From: G965240465 sp965249525
Lineage (GTDB): Bacteria; SAR324; JACQKK01
Direction of reading: 5' to 3'
NCBI GenBank assembly: GCA_965249525.1
Contig: OZ252237.1
Coordinates: 186,001-250,000 of the forward strand
DNA length: 64,000 nt
The position numbers and the translations under genes are program-made. Below the pieces are notes generated by a model, which saw only the letters and a program-made list of their open reading frames with translations, was not told the origin of the DNA and did not search any database. Of this stretch, positions 27,123 to 35,975 are shown in pieces. The first letter of the stretch is position 1; each line of letters opens with the position of its first letter.

Positions 27123-28088
27123 TTAAGGGGAAGAAGGGGAAGTGCTTGTTTTCAGAAAGGATGCGCCAGAGGATGTTTGCGGAGAGGCATTCAGTTGGTC
27201 TTGGCGGGAGGTTCTGCGAGCATAGGCAAAGAATATCAAAAGCAAAGCCAATAGGTACAGCATGGACCCCATAGTCCACATCAAGGCTGCACCCAGGCGC
27301 TGTTCTGCTAGTACACTGATGCCCCAGATGCCCTGGGTAATGGTTTCATAGCCGTAAAGGGGAACGTCAGCAAAGACAATCATGGTACTGATGAAAGAGT
27401 TGATAACAGCTGCTCCGAAGATGCTCAAGCACACCAGCAGGGGATGCAATTTTCTTCTCAAAGGATAAGGACGGACCACATTGATCCAGAAGAAAAATGC
27501 TCCTGATAAAAAGCAAAAATGTTGAAGATAGTGAACGGACGAATTAAACAAGGCAGCACGATAAAAATTCGGCAAGTGCCATACTGCCTGCACCACTTGG
27601 AACAGTACCAGTGAGGGCAGCATTTGCATCATCAGCAGCCAAAGGGCGCGGATAGGTTGACAACGTGCCAAAGGGGGCAGCCAACCTTGGCGAATGCGGC
27701 GCGGCAGCCCATAGAGTATTGGCAGCAGGGGAGCACTGAGCATCAAAAGCGGCATGGCCATCGTCATAATCAACATGTGCTGCAGCATATGAAAAGAAAA
27801 GGAAAAGTTTGCCAAGTAATCCAGCGGACCAGACAGTGCCAGTACTGTGAGCAACACTGCCAAAGTAAATGCCGCTGAGCGCCAGCGGTGCCAATATCGA
27901 GGCGAGAGGGAACTGCGCTGATGCAATCGTCTTTTACCCCGCCAATATAAAATGGCAATTGGCAGCAGCAGCAGCAGATTGGGATCCCAGGTCCACTGCG
28001 TCCACAAATGCCAGCCCAGCACCGGAGCTGTTTGAAGCACTTCTTCTGCTGGCACTGCTTCCAACCCATGGGCATGTGCTAGTGGCAT
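27123..28088 (-). CDS. ctaG: Cytochrome c oxidase assembly factor CtaG (caa3 type)
   Basis: 321 residues from the ATG at 28086-28088; the longer frame would overlap the upstream UDP-glucose dehydrogenase gene. About seven membrane segments. Motifs: WDPNLLLLLPIAILYW, LTVLALSGPLDYLANFSFSFHMLQHMLIMTMAMPLLMLSAP, QAVWHLPNFYRAALFN and HYLQHFCFLSGAFFFW match the caa3_CtaG family. This is a membrane protein needed for oxidase assembly, probably in copper delivery, and is unrelated to Cox11 despite the shared name. It faces the oxidase operon, which supports its role. The C-terminus is Ser/Thr-rich. Confidence 0.9.
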   Translation of the reverse strand: MPLAHAHGLEAVPAEEVLQTAPVLGWHLWTQWTWDPNLLLLLPIAILYWRGKRRLHQRSSLSPRYWHRWRSAAFTLAVLLTVLALSGPLDYLANFSFSFHMLQHMLIMTMAMPLLMLSAPLLPILYGLPRRIRQGWLPPLARCQPIRALWLLMMQMLPSLVLFQVVQAVWHLPNFYRAALFNSSVHYLQHFCFLSGAFFFWINVVRPYPLRRKLHPLLVCLSIFGAAVINSFISTMIVFADVPLYGYETITQGIWGISVLAEQRLGAALMWTMGSMLYLLALLLIFFAYARRTSRQDQLNASPQTSSGASFLKTSTSPSSP

Positions 28089-28134
28089 CTTGCGTTTCTT
28101 CTTTTGCGTAAAAGGTTGCCCTTCAGCAGGTTTT

Positions 28135-29577
28135 TTAACGATGCAGCAGGGGTGGACGCCCGATGGAATAGACATCAAAGCCGATTTTGTAAAGCTCTTC
28201 TACGGGCATCTTGCCGCGTCCATCAAAGAAGCAGGCAGGCTTTTGCATCTGCTGATATATACGTTGGTAATTCAGCGACTCAAATTCAGACCAATGAGTC
28301 AGCAAGATGATGGCATGGGTATCTTTAGTTGTCTGGTAGGGGTCTGTATGGAACAGCAGTTGGGAATCATCACAGTTGGACTCAAGGAGGGTATGCTGAA
28401 AATTTTCCAGCGCACACGGGTCACAAATGTTCAGATGAGCGTGTTCTTGCAACAGTTTGCGACACAGATATAAGGCAGGAGAATCGCGGGTATCGTTGGT
28501 ATCAGGTTTGAAAGCTACACCTAGGATGGCTAGTTTTTTATCGGCAATGGTATCAAACAGGGCATGCAGGATGAGATGAAAGAAACGTTCTACTTGGTTG
28601 TCGTTGATAACGACCACCTGTTTCCAGTAGTTGGCTTCTTGTTTTAGTCCCTGTTGTTCAAGGATATAGGCGAGACTCAATATATCTTTACGAAAGCAAG
28701 AGCCTCCGAAGCCGATGCCGGCCTCTAAAAAATGCGGACCGAGACGGTGATCCATGCCGACGGCGCGGCTAACTTGATTGCTCAGGGCGCCGCTGCGTTC
28801 GCAGAGGGCAGAGATAGCATTGATGGAAGAGATACGCTGGGCGAGCATGGCATTGGCAGTAAGTTTGGAAAGTTCACTGCTCCAGACACTGGTGCGCAAG
28901 ATGCGTTCTTGGGGTATCCAGTGGGCGTACAAGTTTGCCAATAGTTCGATTGCCTGCTGACCTAGCTCATTTTGCGGGCCGCCGATGATTGTGCGATCTG
29001 GGTCTGTTAAATCAGCGATAGCGGTGCCTTCTGCCATGAATTCGGGGTTGGAGAGCACCACAAAAGGGCGTTCATGGTTGTCTGCCTGCAAAATGCGATC
29101 AATAGCAGCAGCGGTGTTAAGAGGCACTGTGCTTTTTTCTACGACTACCGCTCCATTGGCAGTATATTTTAAGATACTGCGTGCGGATTGTTCCCAATAA
29201 CGTAAATCACTGGCCATACCCTGTCCGTAGCCACTGCTTTTGGTGGGGGTGTTAACGCTGATAAAAATCATTTCAGCGTTATGGAATGATTTTGAGGAAA
29301 GGGTTTCAAAGAACAAATTGCGGCCTCTGGTGCGTTGGATGATTTCTTGCATCCCTGGTTCAAACACAGGTAACTCCGAAGAATTCCACTGAGCGATACG
29401 TTGTGCATTGATGTCTGCCACGCGGATGGTGACATGCGGCAATTTGTCTGCAAAAACTGCCATGGTGGGTCCCCCCACATGACCTGCTCCAATGCAAAGA
29501 ATGTTTTTTATCTGGTTAGGAAATTTTTTTGCCTTACTAGATGTGTGGGAGGATTTGTTCACGAGCGGGCTTTTCAT
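28135..29577 (-). CDS. ugd: UDP-glucose 6-dehydrogenase, animal-type subfamily
   Basis: 480 residues. It oxidises UDP-glucose to UDP-glucuronate with NAD, feeding polysaccharide synthesis. Seen: ILCIGAGHVGGPTMAVFAD (NAD fold), VNTPTKSSGYGQGMASDLRYWE, VEKSTVPLNTAA, VLSNPEFMAEGTAI, WSSELSKLTANAMLAQRISSIN and GIGFGGSCFRKD with the catalytic cysteine. The GPT after GxGxxG, WNSSELPVFEPG, the SSIN.ISALCE block and GMDHRLG match the human UGDH sequence as I remember it far better than the short E. coli enzyme. A ~30-residue basic N-terminal extension precedes the fold. It lies 46 bases upstream of ctaG on the same strand, with no polysaccharide cluster beside it. Confidence 0.92.
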   Translation of the reverse strand: MKSPLVNKSSHTSSKAKKFPNQIKNILCIGAGHVGGPTMAVFADKLPHVTIRVADINAQRIAQWNSSELPVFEPGMQEIIQRTRGRNLFFETLSSKSFHNAEMIFISVNTPTKSSGYGQGMASDLRYWEQSARSILKYTANGAVVVEKSTVPLNTAAAIDRILQADNHERPFVVLSNPEFMAEGTAIADLTDPDRTIIGGPQNELGQQAIELLANLYAHWIPQERILRTSVWSSELSKLTANAMLAQRISSINAISALCERSGALSNQVSRAVGMDHRLGPHFLEAGIGFGGSCFRKDILSLAYILEQQGLKQEANYWKQVVVINDNQVERFFHLILHALFDTIADKKLAILGVAFKPDTNDTRDSPALYLCRKLLQEHAHLNICDPCALENFQHTLLESNCDDSQLLFHTDPYQTTKDTHAIILLTHWSEFESLNYQRIYQQMQKPACFFDGRGKMPVEELYKIGFDVYSIGRPPLLHR

Positions 29578-30074
29578 TTCAGCAGACCTGTTCAGATGAT
29601 GATACGCTGTCAGAAAGGAGCTGTCATCAAGAGAAAAAGTGTATTTTGTGTGTGTTTTGCTTCCATAACCAAGTGCTCAGGAGGTGATTTCCTTTTGTTT
29701 ACTAGGGTTGCAGCACAAAAAACAAAAAATGCACCCAGGGGCTTGTATTATTTGAGGCAAGGGGTAAACTAACGAGAGTGAAAAAATAGTGGGAAGAAAA
29801 GGATGTGGAGATATGCTAAAAAGTGCAAGATCGCCAGACACAACAAAAAGTAGCAAAAAAGGAACAGCGACTTGATTTTTTCTCTTGATGTTGATATTGA
29901 TAATAGAAGACAACAAGAATTGGTTTTTCGTAACATGAACGCCGAAGCTTTAAGGGAATATTTTGGGAAAGTACTGTAAATCACATTTTCAAAACAAGGT
30001 TTTTCAAAAAAACCATTCACATGGGGTAGCGGAGATAACGCACCTGTCATTTTTTATGGAAAGGTAATCAAGTC
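29578..30074. other. A/T-rich divergent intergenic region before the filament-like module
   Basis: 497 bases separating leftward ugd from the rightward first CfpA-like gene. It is clearly A/T-richer than the surrounding genes. It must contain both promoters, but I cannot fix a convincing -35/-10 pair. GGAAAGG (30059-30065) is the ribosome site of the downstream gene. Minus-strand open frames here are hydrophobic or low-complexity and look random. Confidence 0.5.
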
Positions 30075-31892
30075 ATGCCAAGCGATTTTAGAAAAGGTCC
30101 TAATTATGTGCACCCTGAGGTGCCAAGTGCAGTTGGTTCTCGTAACAGCTTGAACCGAGATCGTCGAGATGAGTACACCGAATCTCGGTTGTTGATTGAT
30201 GAGGAAGTGGAAAAACTACTCAATCATATTCAGAGTCGCCTTCCCCCTGAGGTGCTGGAAGACATTACCGTACAAGGAAACGTCAAATCCTACTTGCATG
30301 ACTACATGAACCAGTCCATGCAAAACATGGTCAATCGTTACTTGTCCACCTCTGAAGATGAGATGTCCAAAAAGGTACGCGACCTAATTGATAAAGAAGA
30401 GCATCGCGGCCTTACCCGCTATACCTCACGTGAAATCGTGGAACTGGTTTCCCAACTTGGTGATCCCAACCTTTTCAATACCTCTGAGGTGGAAAAATCC
30501 TCAGTCAACATCATGGGACACCTCCAAGGTCATGTCCATCGTGGTGTTAGCCAGTTTGAGTCGGCCACCGTGGGCATCCTCACTCGGCAATCTGATGTGT
30601 CCCAATTTATCAGCGGCAATAACAGCTATGGGCTGGTACAAGCCACCATCCGTGACAACTACAAAAAACCCGGCGAAGTGATGGATATCAAACTTTCCAT
30701 CAATGTCTTGAACTCAGAACTCATTAGCAGCATTTATCCCTATCAAATACAGGCAGAAACATTGATAAAAACAATGGTTGCCCAACACATTCAAAAATTG
30801 GTGGATAAAGAAATTGATGAAATCAATGCACAGCTAGATAAAGAAGACAGCGAATCCCTGTCTCCTGAAGAAGCTGTAATTGAAAAAATCAAGCATGTGG
30901 AAAATTACCTGGGTGAAGGCGGCTTAAAGAAAAATAAACAGCTTATTTCTGCCGAATTGCTAGAACGCTTCCGTAATATTCAAAGCGAAATCAACCGCAA
31001 TGATGATGGCTACGACCCCCTGATTTTCTCCTCAGGTGTCTACAACATGTTTGAGAATGAAGTTTTGCTCAATCGTGGTTGGAACACAGCTGTCAATTCC
31101 ATTACTACTATTTTAGACAATAGCAAAATGGGTTACCAGCAAATAGAAAACTATAAGCTGGCGCGGCATTTGATTATTCGCGAATATGAAGAAAACAACC
31201 CTAGTTTGCTTCCAGATGAACGCTTTGAAATAGAAATGCGTTACTTGGATAATATGCAAATTCGTGAATACAAATCTGCTTACACTGCCCAATTGCTAGA
31301 ATTTCAACGGGAGGTAACCCGTCTGCAGGAGGTAGTGGAAGAAGTTTACAAAGAGGAAAAGCAGATCCAAAACGTACGCGACTGGGATGATGTTGTCAGA
31401 GATACCATCGGACGTTTTCAGCCAGTACGAGGGCATTCTGCCAAGGTAAGAAATTGGGACGAAATCACCTTTGTGCGACGCAAACTTAGCAAAATGGAAG
31501 AAATTCATCGCACTTACGAAGAATTCACCCGAGACTTCACTGTTCGTTTCCGCTACCTCAAGAATCGGCTGGAAGGCATTTTTGAAAGGCGACACCCAGA
31601 ACAACGCGACATACTGGAACAACGTATCAATTTTTTGGAAAATGCTTTTGTTCAATTCAGTGAAGTAGCCAATCCCTATCAAATACAGCCCGGTCTCTTA
31701 ATAGAACTGCGCATTACCAGTATTAAAAGACGCCGAGTCACTGTGAAAGCCATGGGTGATGTGTTGAATCAATTCTTTTCCGGTTTGTCCATAGGTTTCT
31801 CTGACCCCCATGCTCTCCGTAAGCATAGAAGATCCAACGTTATGGGAGAGGATATTCTGTCTGCTTCGTTTGAACAATCTTCTAAGAATTAA
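30075..31892 (+). CDS. CfpA-like cytoplasmic filament protein, paralogue 1
   Basis: 605 residues, acidic and helix-rich, with no signal peptide or membrane segment, so cytoplasmic. It is clearly paralogous to the protein at 35,976. Shared blocks: PSAVGSRNSL near residue 15, RDEYTESRLLIDEEVEKLLNHI, KKVRDLIDKEEHR, GHLQGHV, LNSELISSIYPY, NRGWNTAVNSIT, KMGYQQIENYK, HLIIREYEE, LLPDERFE and, near the C-terminus, NPYQIQPGLLIE and TSIKRRR. From memory these blocks match the spirochaete cytoplasmic filament protein CfpA, which forms a ribbon of filaments under the membrane; I could not check this. It heads a five-gene block with an HPr-like protein and a dikinase homologue. Otherwise it should be treated as an unassigned structural protein. 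Confidence 0.6.
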   Translation: MPSDFRKGPNYVHPEVPSAVGSRNSLNRDRRDEYTESRLLIDEEVEKLLNHIQSRLPPEVLEDITVQGNVKSYLHDYMNQSMQNMVNRYLSTSEDEMSKKVRDLIDKEEHRGLTRYTSREIVELVSQLGDPNLFNTSEVEKSSVNIMGHLQGHVHRGVSQFESATVGILTRQSDVSQFISGNNSYGLVQATIRDNYKKPGEVMDIKLSINVLNSELISSIYPYQIQAETLIKTMVAQHIQKLVDKEIDEINAQLDKEDSESLSPEEAVIEKIKHVENYLGEGGLKKNKQLISAELLERFRNIQSEINRNDDGYDPLIFSSGVYNMFENEVLLNRGWNTAVNSITTILDNSKMGYQQIENYKLARHLIIREYEENNPSLLPDERFEIEMRYLDNMQIREYKSAYTAQLLEFQREVTRLQEVVEEVYKEEKQIQNVRDWDDVVRDTIGRFQPVRGHSAKVRNWDEITFVRRKLSKMEEIHRTYEEFTRDFTVRFRYLKNRLEGIFERRHPEQRDILEQRINFLENAFVQFSEVANPYQIQPGLLIELRITSIKRRRVTVKAMGDVLNQFFSGLSIGFSDPHALRKHRRSNVMGEDILSASFEQSSKN

Positions 31893-31933
31893 TACCGAGG
31901 CCAAAAACAAACAATAGGCTCAATGGACAATTC

Positions 31934-31958
31934 CACTGTTGGGACTGTCCAAACAGTG
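31934..31958 (+). repeat. Seven-base inverted repeat between module genes
   Basis: CACTGTT (31934-31940) and AACAGTG (31952-31958) are perfectly complementary with an eleven-base spacer, 50 bases upstream of the 166-residue orphan. No T-run follows. It could be an operator or an mRNA processing hairpin; function unknown. Confidence 0.4.
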
Positions 31959-32008
31959 ATCTACTCATGTAAAATAAATATGCCTCTCTATTGAAACAAG
32001 AGCAGACA

Positions 32009-32509
32009 ATGATTAATGCATATCTTTCTCTAAGTACCCGTAGTGGTTTCAATAACTCAGTGGAACATTTTCGAGTGGTGACCGATATAACGGGGCGTAT
32101 GAAAAAAGGAGAAAACTTGGCCGATATTGTAGAAGATCTCGAATCCAAGCTTAGCAAATCCCAAATTGGCCCCATTCTTAATTCGCTGGTGGTAGAGCGC
32201 TTGGACTATACCGCCATCTCTTTGAATCTCCCCGTAAATTTCTCTGATTTTGAAGCCATTTGTGAAGCAGTCTCTGTCTGGAAAAATATTGATATTGTAC
32301 TGGCTTATCATCATCCACAGTTGGGTATTACTTTAATCAATCCTAAAAAAATTGAACATTGGAAAAATGTTCAAGATGTTTCTGTTGAAGAATTGATGGT
32401 CATTTATGTCAAATCCAAAAACAACAATAGTGAAGAAGGAGAAAAAGCTGCCCAAATGCTGAAGCAAATCTTCATGGGGGTTTTGAGTCCTGATGAAGCA
32501 AGGTTGTAA
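32009..32509 (+). CDS. Unidentified 166-residue cytoplasmic protein in the filament-like module
   Basis: Start taken at ATG 32009 (MINAYLSLSTRSGFNN); a TTG six codons upstream is possible. No signal peptide, no membrane segment, no cysteine. It alternates predicted helices and strands; a central stretch (RLDYTAISLNLPVNFSDFEAICEAVSVWK, then IDIVLAYHHPQLG) looks like a small alpha/beta domain, and the C-terminal half (NNSEEGEKAAQMLKQIFMG) is helical. I do not recognise the family. It is placed between CfpA-like 1 and the HPr-like gene, about 115 bases after the former, so a role with the filament or the carrier protein is a reasonable guess only. Confidence 0.7.
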   Translation: MINAYLSLSTRSGFNNSVEHFRVVTDITGRMKKGENLADIVEDLESKLSKSQIGPILNSLVVERLDYTAISLNLPVNFSDFEAICEAVSVWKNIDIVLAYHHPQLGITLINPKKIEHWKNVQDVSVEELMVIYVKSKNNNSEEGEKAAQMLKQIFMGVLSPDEARL

Positions 32510-32663
32510 TTTGATAAGTTACCATTAAAGCAACTGCTTATTGTTGTTATTTTCCACAGTGCCCTGTATTTGTTAATTTTTTTTACTTTTTCCATAACTT
32601 CACATATATTATTTGTACTGAAGCTTGTGCATTATCTAATTGTTTACTGGAGATAAAATATTC

Positions 32664-32993
32664 ATGCGCATGACACCAAAATATAGTGTGCAAGTCACCA
32701 ATGAGTTGTTTCACAACGGCAATGTAGAAGCCTGGAAAAATATTATTGAAAGCTACAAAACGAGCCATGCGGGACTGGATGTGCATATTTTTCATGATGG
32801 ACAAAAAGTTAATAATATCAATGTTTTGTTTAAGTGGGGGAAGGTAAAGCACGGGGACGTAATTCTTATTAGTGTATCTGGTGAAGATTTTAAAAGTGTT
32901 GCCAAGTTGCAGCGGTATCTTTTTGAAGGTGCCAGCCAGCGCTATGAGAATTTCTTGAAAAAAGATGTGAACAAGGTACTACCCCTCTTTTAA
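32664..32993 (+). CDS. HPr-like small protein (candidate phosphocarrier)
   Basis: 109 residues from ATG 32664, with GGAG about twelve bases upstream. Laid against E. coli HPr from memory, residues 6-~90 follow the same strand-helix pattern. YSVQVTNELFH puts His17 where HPr has its phospho-His15. NVLFKWGKVKHGDVILISVSGED parallels [24 protein letters not shown]. The residues after the histidine differ (NGNVEA in place of TRPAAQ), so the conserved Arg17 of HPr is missing, and there is no serine at the HPr-kinase position. A ~20-residue basic C-terminal tail follows. Next to a homologue of pyruvate phosphate dikinase, a relative of PTS enzyme I, it may be the phosphate-accepting or binding partner. 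The fold call is inference. Confidence 0.55.
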   Translation: MRMTPKYSVQVTNELFHNGNVEAWKNIIESYKTSHAGLDVHIFHDGQKVNNINVLFKWGKVKHGDVILISVSGEDFKSVAKLQRYLFEGASQRYENFLKKDVNKVLPLF

Positions 32994-33057
32994 TATCCAG
33001 ATGGGTGTATTTTGAGCGCAGAGCTTCTTTTAAATTTTTATTAAAGTGTTGTGCTAT

Positions 33058-33079
33058 AAGGCATATTCTTGCCTTTTTT
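33058..33079 (+). terminator. Candidate intrinsic terminator after the HPr-like gene
   Basis: AAGGCA (33058-33063), loop TATTCT, then TGCCTT (33070-33075) running into TTTT. The short six-base stem followed by a T-run is consistent with a weak intrinsic terminator or an attenuator 65 bases downstream of the HPr-like stop. If active, it would reduce expression of the dikinase homologue from the upstream promoter. Confidence 0.5.
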
Positions 33080-33140
33080 CACATTAATAATCCACCGAAT
33101 CTTTTTTTGATCAATTTCTTATACAAAGAGTTTAAACAGC

Positions 33141-35774
33141 ATGAAACTAATGCATTTTAGTCAAGACGAATACCAAGAAGGTGAATTTCTCCATGATATC
33201 ATTGGATTTCGCGGCAAAAACATCATGCAATTGGCTTCGCTTAAAGCGCCCATTGCTCCAGGATTCATTTTCCCATCAGAGGCTATTTGGAAAGGACAAA
33301 TAGAGAAAGAACTATCTATAGGTATGCTGAAATCAGCAGTTGGAAAGATAGAAAAACGTACTGGCAAAACGTTTAACTCTGCGGATAATCCCTTGTTGTT
33401 TAAGGTGCTGTTGTCTCCTTCCATTCAAATTGGCACCATGCCATCGATTCACGCCTTAGGATTGAATGACAAAGTGGCGGAAGGCTTTGCAAAACGTTGT
33501 GGTGAAGAATTTTCCTATGGCGAATACTTCTTTTTGATGCGCGCCATAGGTACCCGTTTTATGGGGAAAAACCGTGATGATTTTCAAAAACTAAAAGAAT
33601 CGCATTCGGGTTCTGCCAAATACCTCTGCAAGCTCTGTCGTGAGAAACTAATGCCCGATTTTCCTCAAGATGCATACGAGCAATTGCACTTGGTATTAAC
33701 TTGCATGTCCAAGGGATACACCGAAGATGAAATGAATGAAGATATTGAGGTAGGCCTCATTGTACAGATGATGGTCTACGGCAATATGGGGGAGAATTCT
33801 TATAATGGGTTTCTTCTTTCTCGTGATATTGTCACCGGAGAGGCTCAAATCCAGGGGCATTTCGGTCACAACGAATTTGATACTGTTCCTGAACAAGGAA
33901 GGCCGATAGCTGAAATTGATAAAAAGTATTTTGAGAAGCTGAAAGCATTGGTGTGTCAGCTGGAAGAAATTTTTTTGGATCTTCGCCAAATCAAATTCAT
34001 CATTGAGGAAGACACAGTATGGTTGTTAGAGCAATCTCCCGTAGATGGAAAATCTACACGAGCCGAGATTCGTACCTTATTGGATTTACATGCTAAAGGG
34101 CTGATAAGTAAAGAAAAGTTGGCAAATTCTGTTCCGGCAAATCAAATTAAAGATTTGCTGCATTCGGTAATTGACTACGGCAGCACCGGTGGAATGGAAA
34201 CAGTTGAAGGCGGCATTACTGGTTCTCCTGGTGCAGTGGTGGGACATGTGTGCTTCAGCACTCCAAAATTGGTTGCCGAGCACCGCCGTCTTTCGCTTTC
34301 TGGTAAAAAACCCAACCTGATATTGGTGATGCCTCACACCAACGCAGCAGACGTAGAAGGAATTGAGCTTGGTATTGGCGTGGTTGCTTCAGTTGGCGGG
34401 TACTCTTCTCATGCACCTGTGGTGTCACGCAGTTTGCGAAAACCTTGTGTGCTTTTTCCCGATATTGAACACCACGACAGCCATGTCGTTATAGGTGGTT
34501 GGCGAGTTAACGAAATGGATATTATTTCCATTGAAGCTCCCACCTATACCAATCCCACCATCTGGTTTGGAGAGGCAAAATTGGTTTTTCCTAACACGGC
34601 TGAAAATGGTCTGGAAGAGTATATAAAGACTGTCTCTGATCTTTCGGGGGATTTCTGTGTTACCGGGTTGATGCATCGTCTCTCGGATGTGGATGAGGCC
34701 TTGCGTTTGGGTGCTGAAGGCATTGGCATGTGTCCGATGGATGAAGTCATTAAACAATCTGATTCGTTAAGTCCTTTTCAAGATATGTTGATGCTGATGC
34801 ATCATGCTGAGCATTTTTCTAAGGCTGAGGAGCGTTTTAAGAAATCCATACAGCCTGAATGGGAGAAGTTGCTAATTAAGCTGGATGGACGTCGTTTGCT
34901 GGTGCGTTTATTAGAGGGGCCTCTGACTAATTTTTTCCCCTATGAGCAGGATAAACGCGAAAAAATAATGGGGCAGATAGTAAAAGACTATGCTGGCGTT
35001 GATTTAGAGGAGTTGCATGCCCTGTTCAATCAGATGCGCAGTGTCAGTCCGATGATGGGCATGCGCGGCAGTCGCGTGGGTTTGAATTACCCCCATCTGT
35101 ATGTATCCCAGTTGCGTGCGTTGTTGCAGGCTGCTTATGAGGTAAGCAAGCAGAGGAAAGTATGGCTGGATGTGTGTGTGCCGGGGGTTATGGGAGATTC
35201 GGAAATTCGCTTTTTAAGATATGGACGCAATATTGAAAGTACTGTGGTGAAGGGAATGCATCATATGGTGGAGCATTTGCTAGAAAAGTGGAAGCTCGAC
35301 GAACTGCCGTTTGATTTTCGTGTGGGCGCATCTATTGAAATGCCTGCTGCAGCGATGATGGCAGGTCATTTGGCCAAGCAGTCCGACTTTTTCTTGGTGG
35401 ATGCCTTGATGCTTACCCAAAACACCATCGGAGTGGATTTGAAAGATTTAAATACCTTCCTTCCTGCTTTTACTCAGTACGATATTTTCAAAGAAAATCC
35501 ATTTGAAATTCTTGCCCCACCAGTGAAGCAATTACTGGCAATGGTGATACATTTGGGCAGATTGACTCGTCCTGATTTGGAAATCGGCATTTGTGGCAAC
35601 AATATTTACGATCCCAGAAATATTGATTTTGCTTTTAATGCGGATGTGCATTTTGTGGCGACCAATCCCCACGGAGTGCCAGTGGCGCGCCTGGCTGCGG
35701 CACAGCAGATGTTGAAAAACAGAGCTTCGCGCACAAGGTACAAAGAAAAAGAAGACAAGCTCATGACTGGTTAG
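33141..35774 (+). CDS. Pyruvate-phosphate-dikinase homologue with a degenerate active site
   Basis: 877 residues, the length of full PPDK, with all three regions recognisable. N-terminal ATP-grasp half: GFRGKNIMQLASLKAPIAPGF replaces GGKGANLAEM, LLFKVLLS replaces the VSVRSGA arginine segment, and LLEQSPVDGKSTRA replaces LQTRNGKRTA. Swivelling domain: GSPGAVVGHV and GGYSSHAPVVSRS, with phospho-acceptor His424 kept. PEP domain: MGMRGSRVGLNYP and SIEMP are kept, but GLCRTEHMF has become GMCPMDEVI, TNDLTQ has become ALMLTQ, and the catalytic SCSP cysteine is Thr841. PPDK normally makes PEP from pyruvate, ATP and phosphate; these losses make that unlikely. It stands between HPr-like and CfpA-like 2 genes, suggesting a phospho-histidine or binding role tied to the filament. 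Confidence 0.85.
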   Translation: MKLMHFSQDEYQEGEFLHDIIGFRGKNIMQLASLKAPIAPGFIFPSEAIWKGQIEKELSIGMLKSAVGKIEKRTGKTFNSADNPLLFKVLLSPSIQIGTMPSIHALGLNDKVAEGFAKRCGEEFSYGEYFFLMRAIGTRFMGKNRDDFQKLKESHSGSAKYLCKLCREKLMPDFPQDAYEQLHLVLTCMSKGYTEDEMNEDIEVGLIVQMMVYGNMGENSYNGFLLSRDIVTGEAQIQGHFGHNEFDTVPEQGRPIAEIDKKYFEKLKALVCQLEEIFLDLRQIKFIIEEDTVWLLEQSPVDGKSTRAEIRTLLDLHAKGLISKEKLANSVPANQIKDLLHSVIDYGSTGGMETVEGGITGSPGAVVGHVCFSTPKLVAEHRRLSLSGKKPNLILVMPHTNAADVEGIELGIGVVASVGGYSSHAPVVSRSLRKPCVLFPDIEHHDSHVVIGGWRVNEMDIISIEAPTYTNPTIWFGEAKLVFPNTAENGLEEYIKTVSDLSGDFCVTGLMHRLSDVDEALRLGAEGIGMCPMDEVIKQSDSLSPFQDMLMLMHHAEHFSKAEERFKKSIQPEWEKLLIKLDGRRLLVRLLEGPLTNFFPYEQDKREKIMGQIVKDYAGVDLEELHALFNQMRSVSPMMGMRGSRVGLNYPHLYVSQLRALLQAAYEVSKQRKVWLDVCVPGVMGDSEIRFLRYGRNIESTVVKGMHHMVEHLLEKWKLDELPFDFRVGASIEMPAAAMMAGHLAKQSDFFLVDALMLTQNTIGVDLKDLNTFLPAFTQYDIFKENPFEILAPPVKQLLAMVIHLGRLTRPDLEIGICGNNIYDPRNIDFAFNADVHFVATNPHGVPVARLAAAQQMLKNRASRTRYKEKEDKLMTG

Positions 35775-35975
35775 TCCCAGTTGGTTATTTACAGAAAAAT
35801 TTTAACAAAAAAACTTGAAAAATCCCCCTAATATGCGTAAGAATGATGAGAAATTTGTTATCAGCAGATTGTACTGGTAAATTTAACCGATGCAAACTGT
35901 GAAACAGAGATTAGATAAGTACAGTTTTCTCATCGCTATCGTGCATTATTATTCAATTGTTAAGGAGTTACCCTC

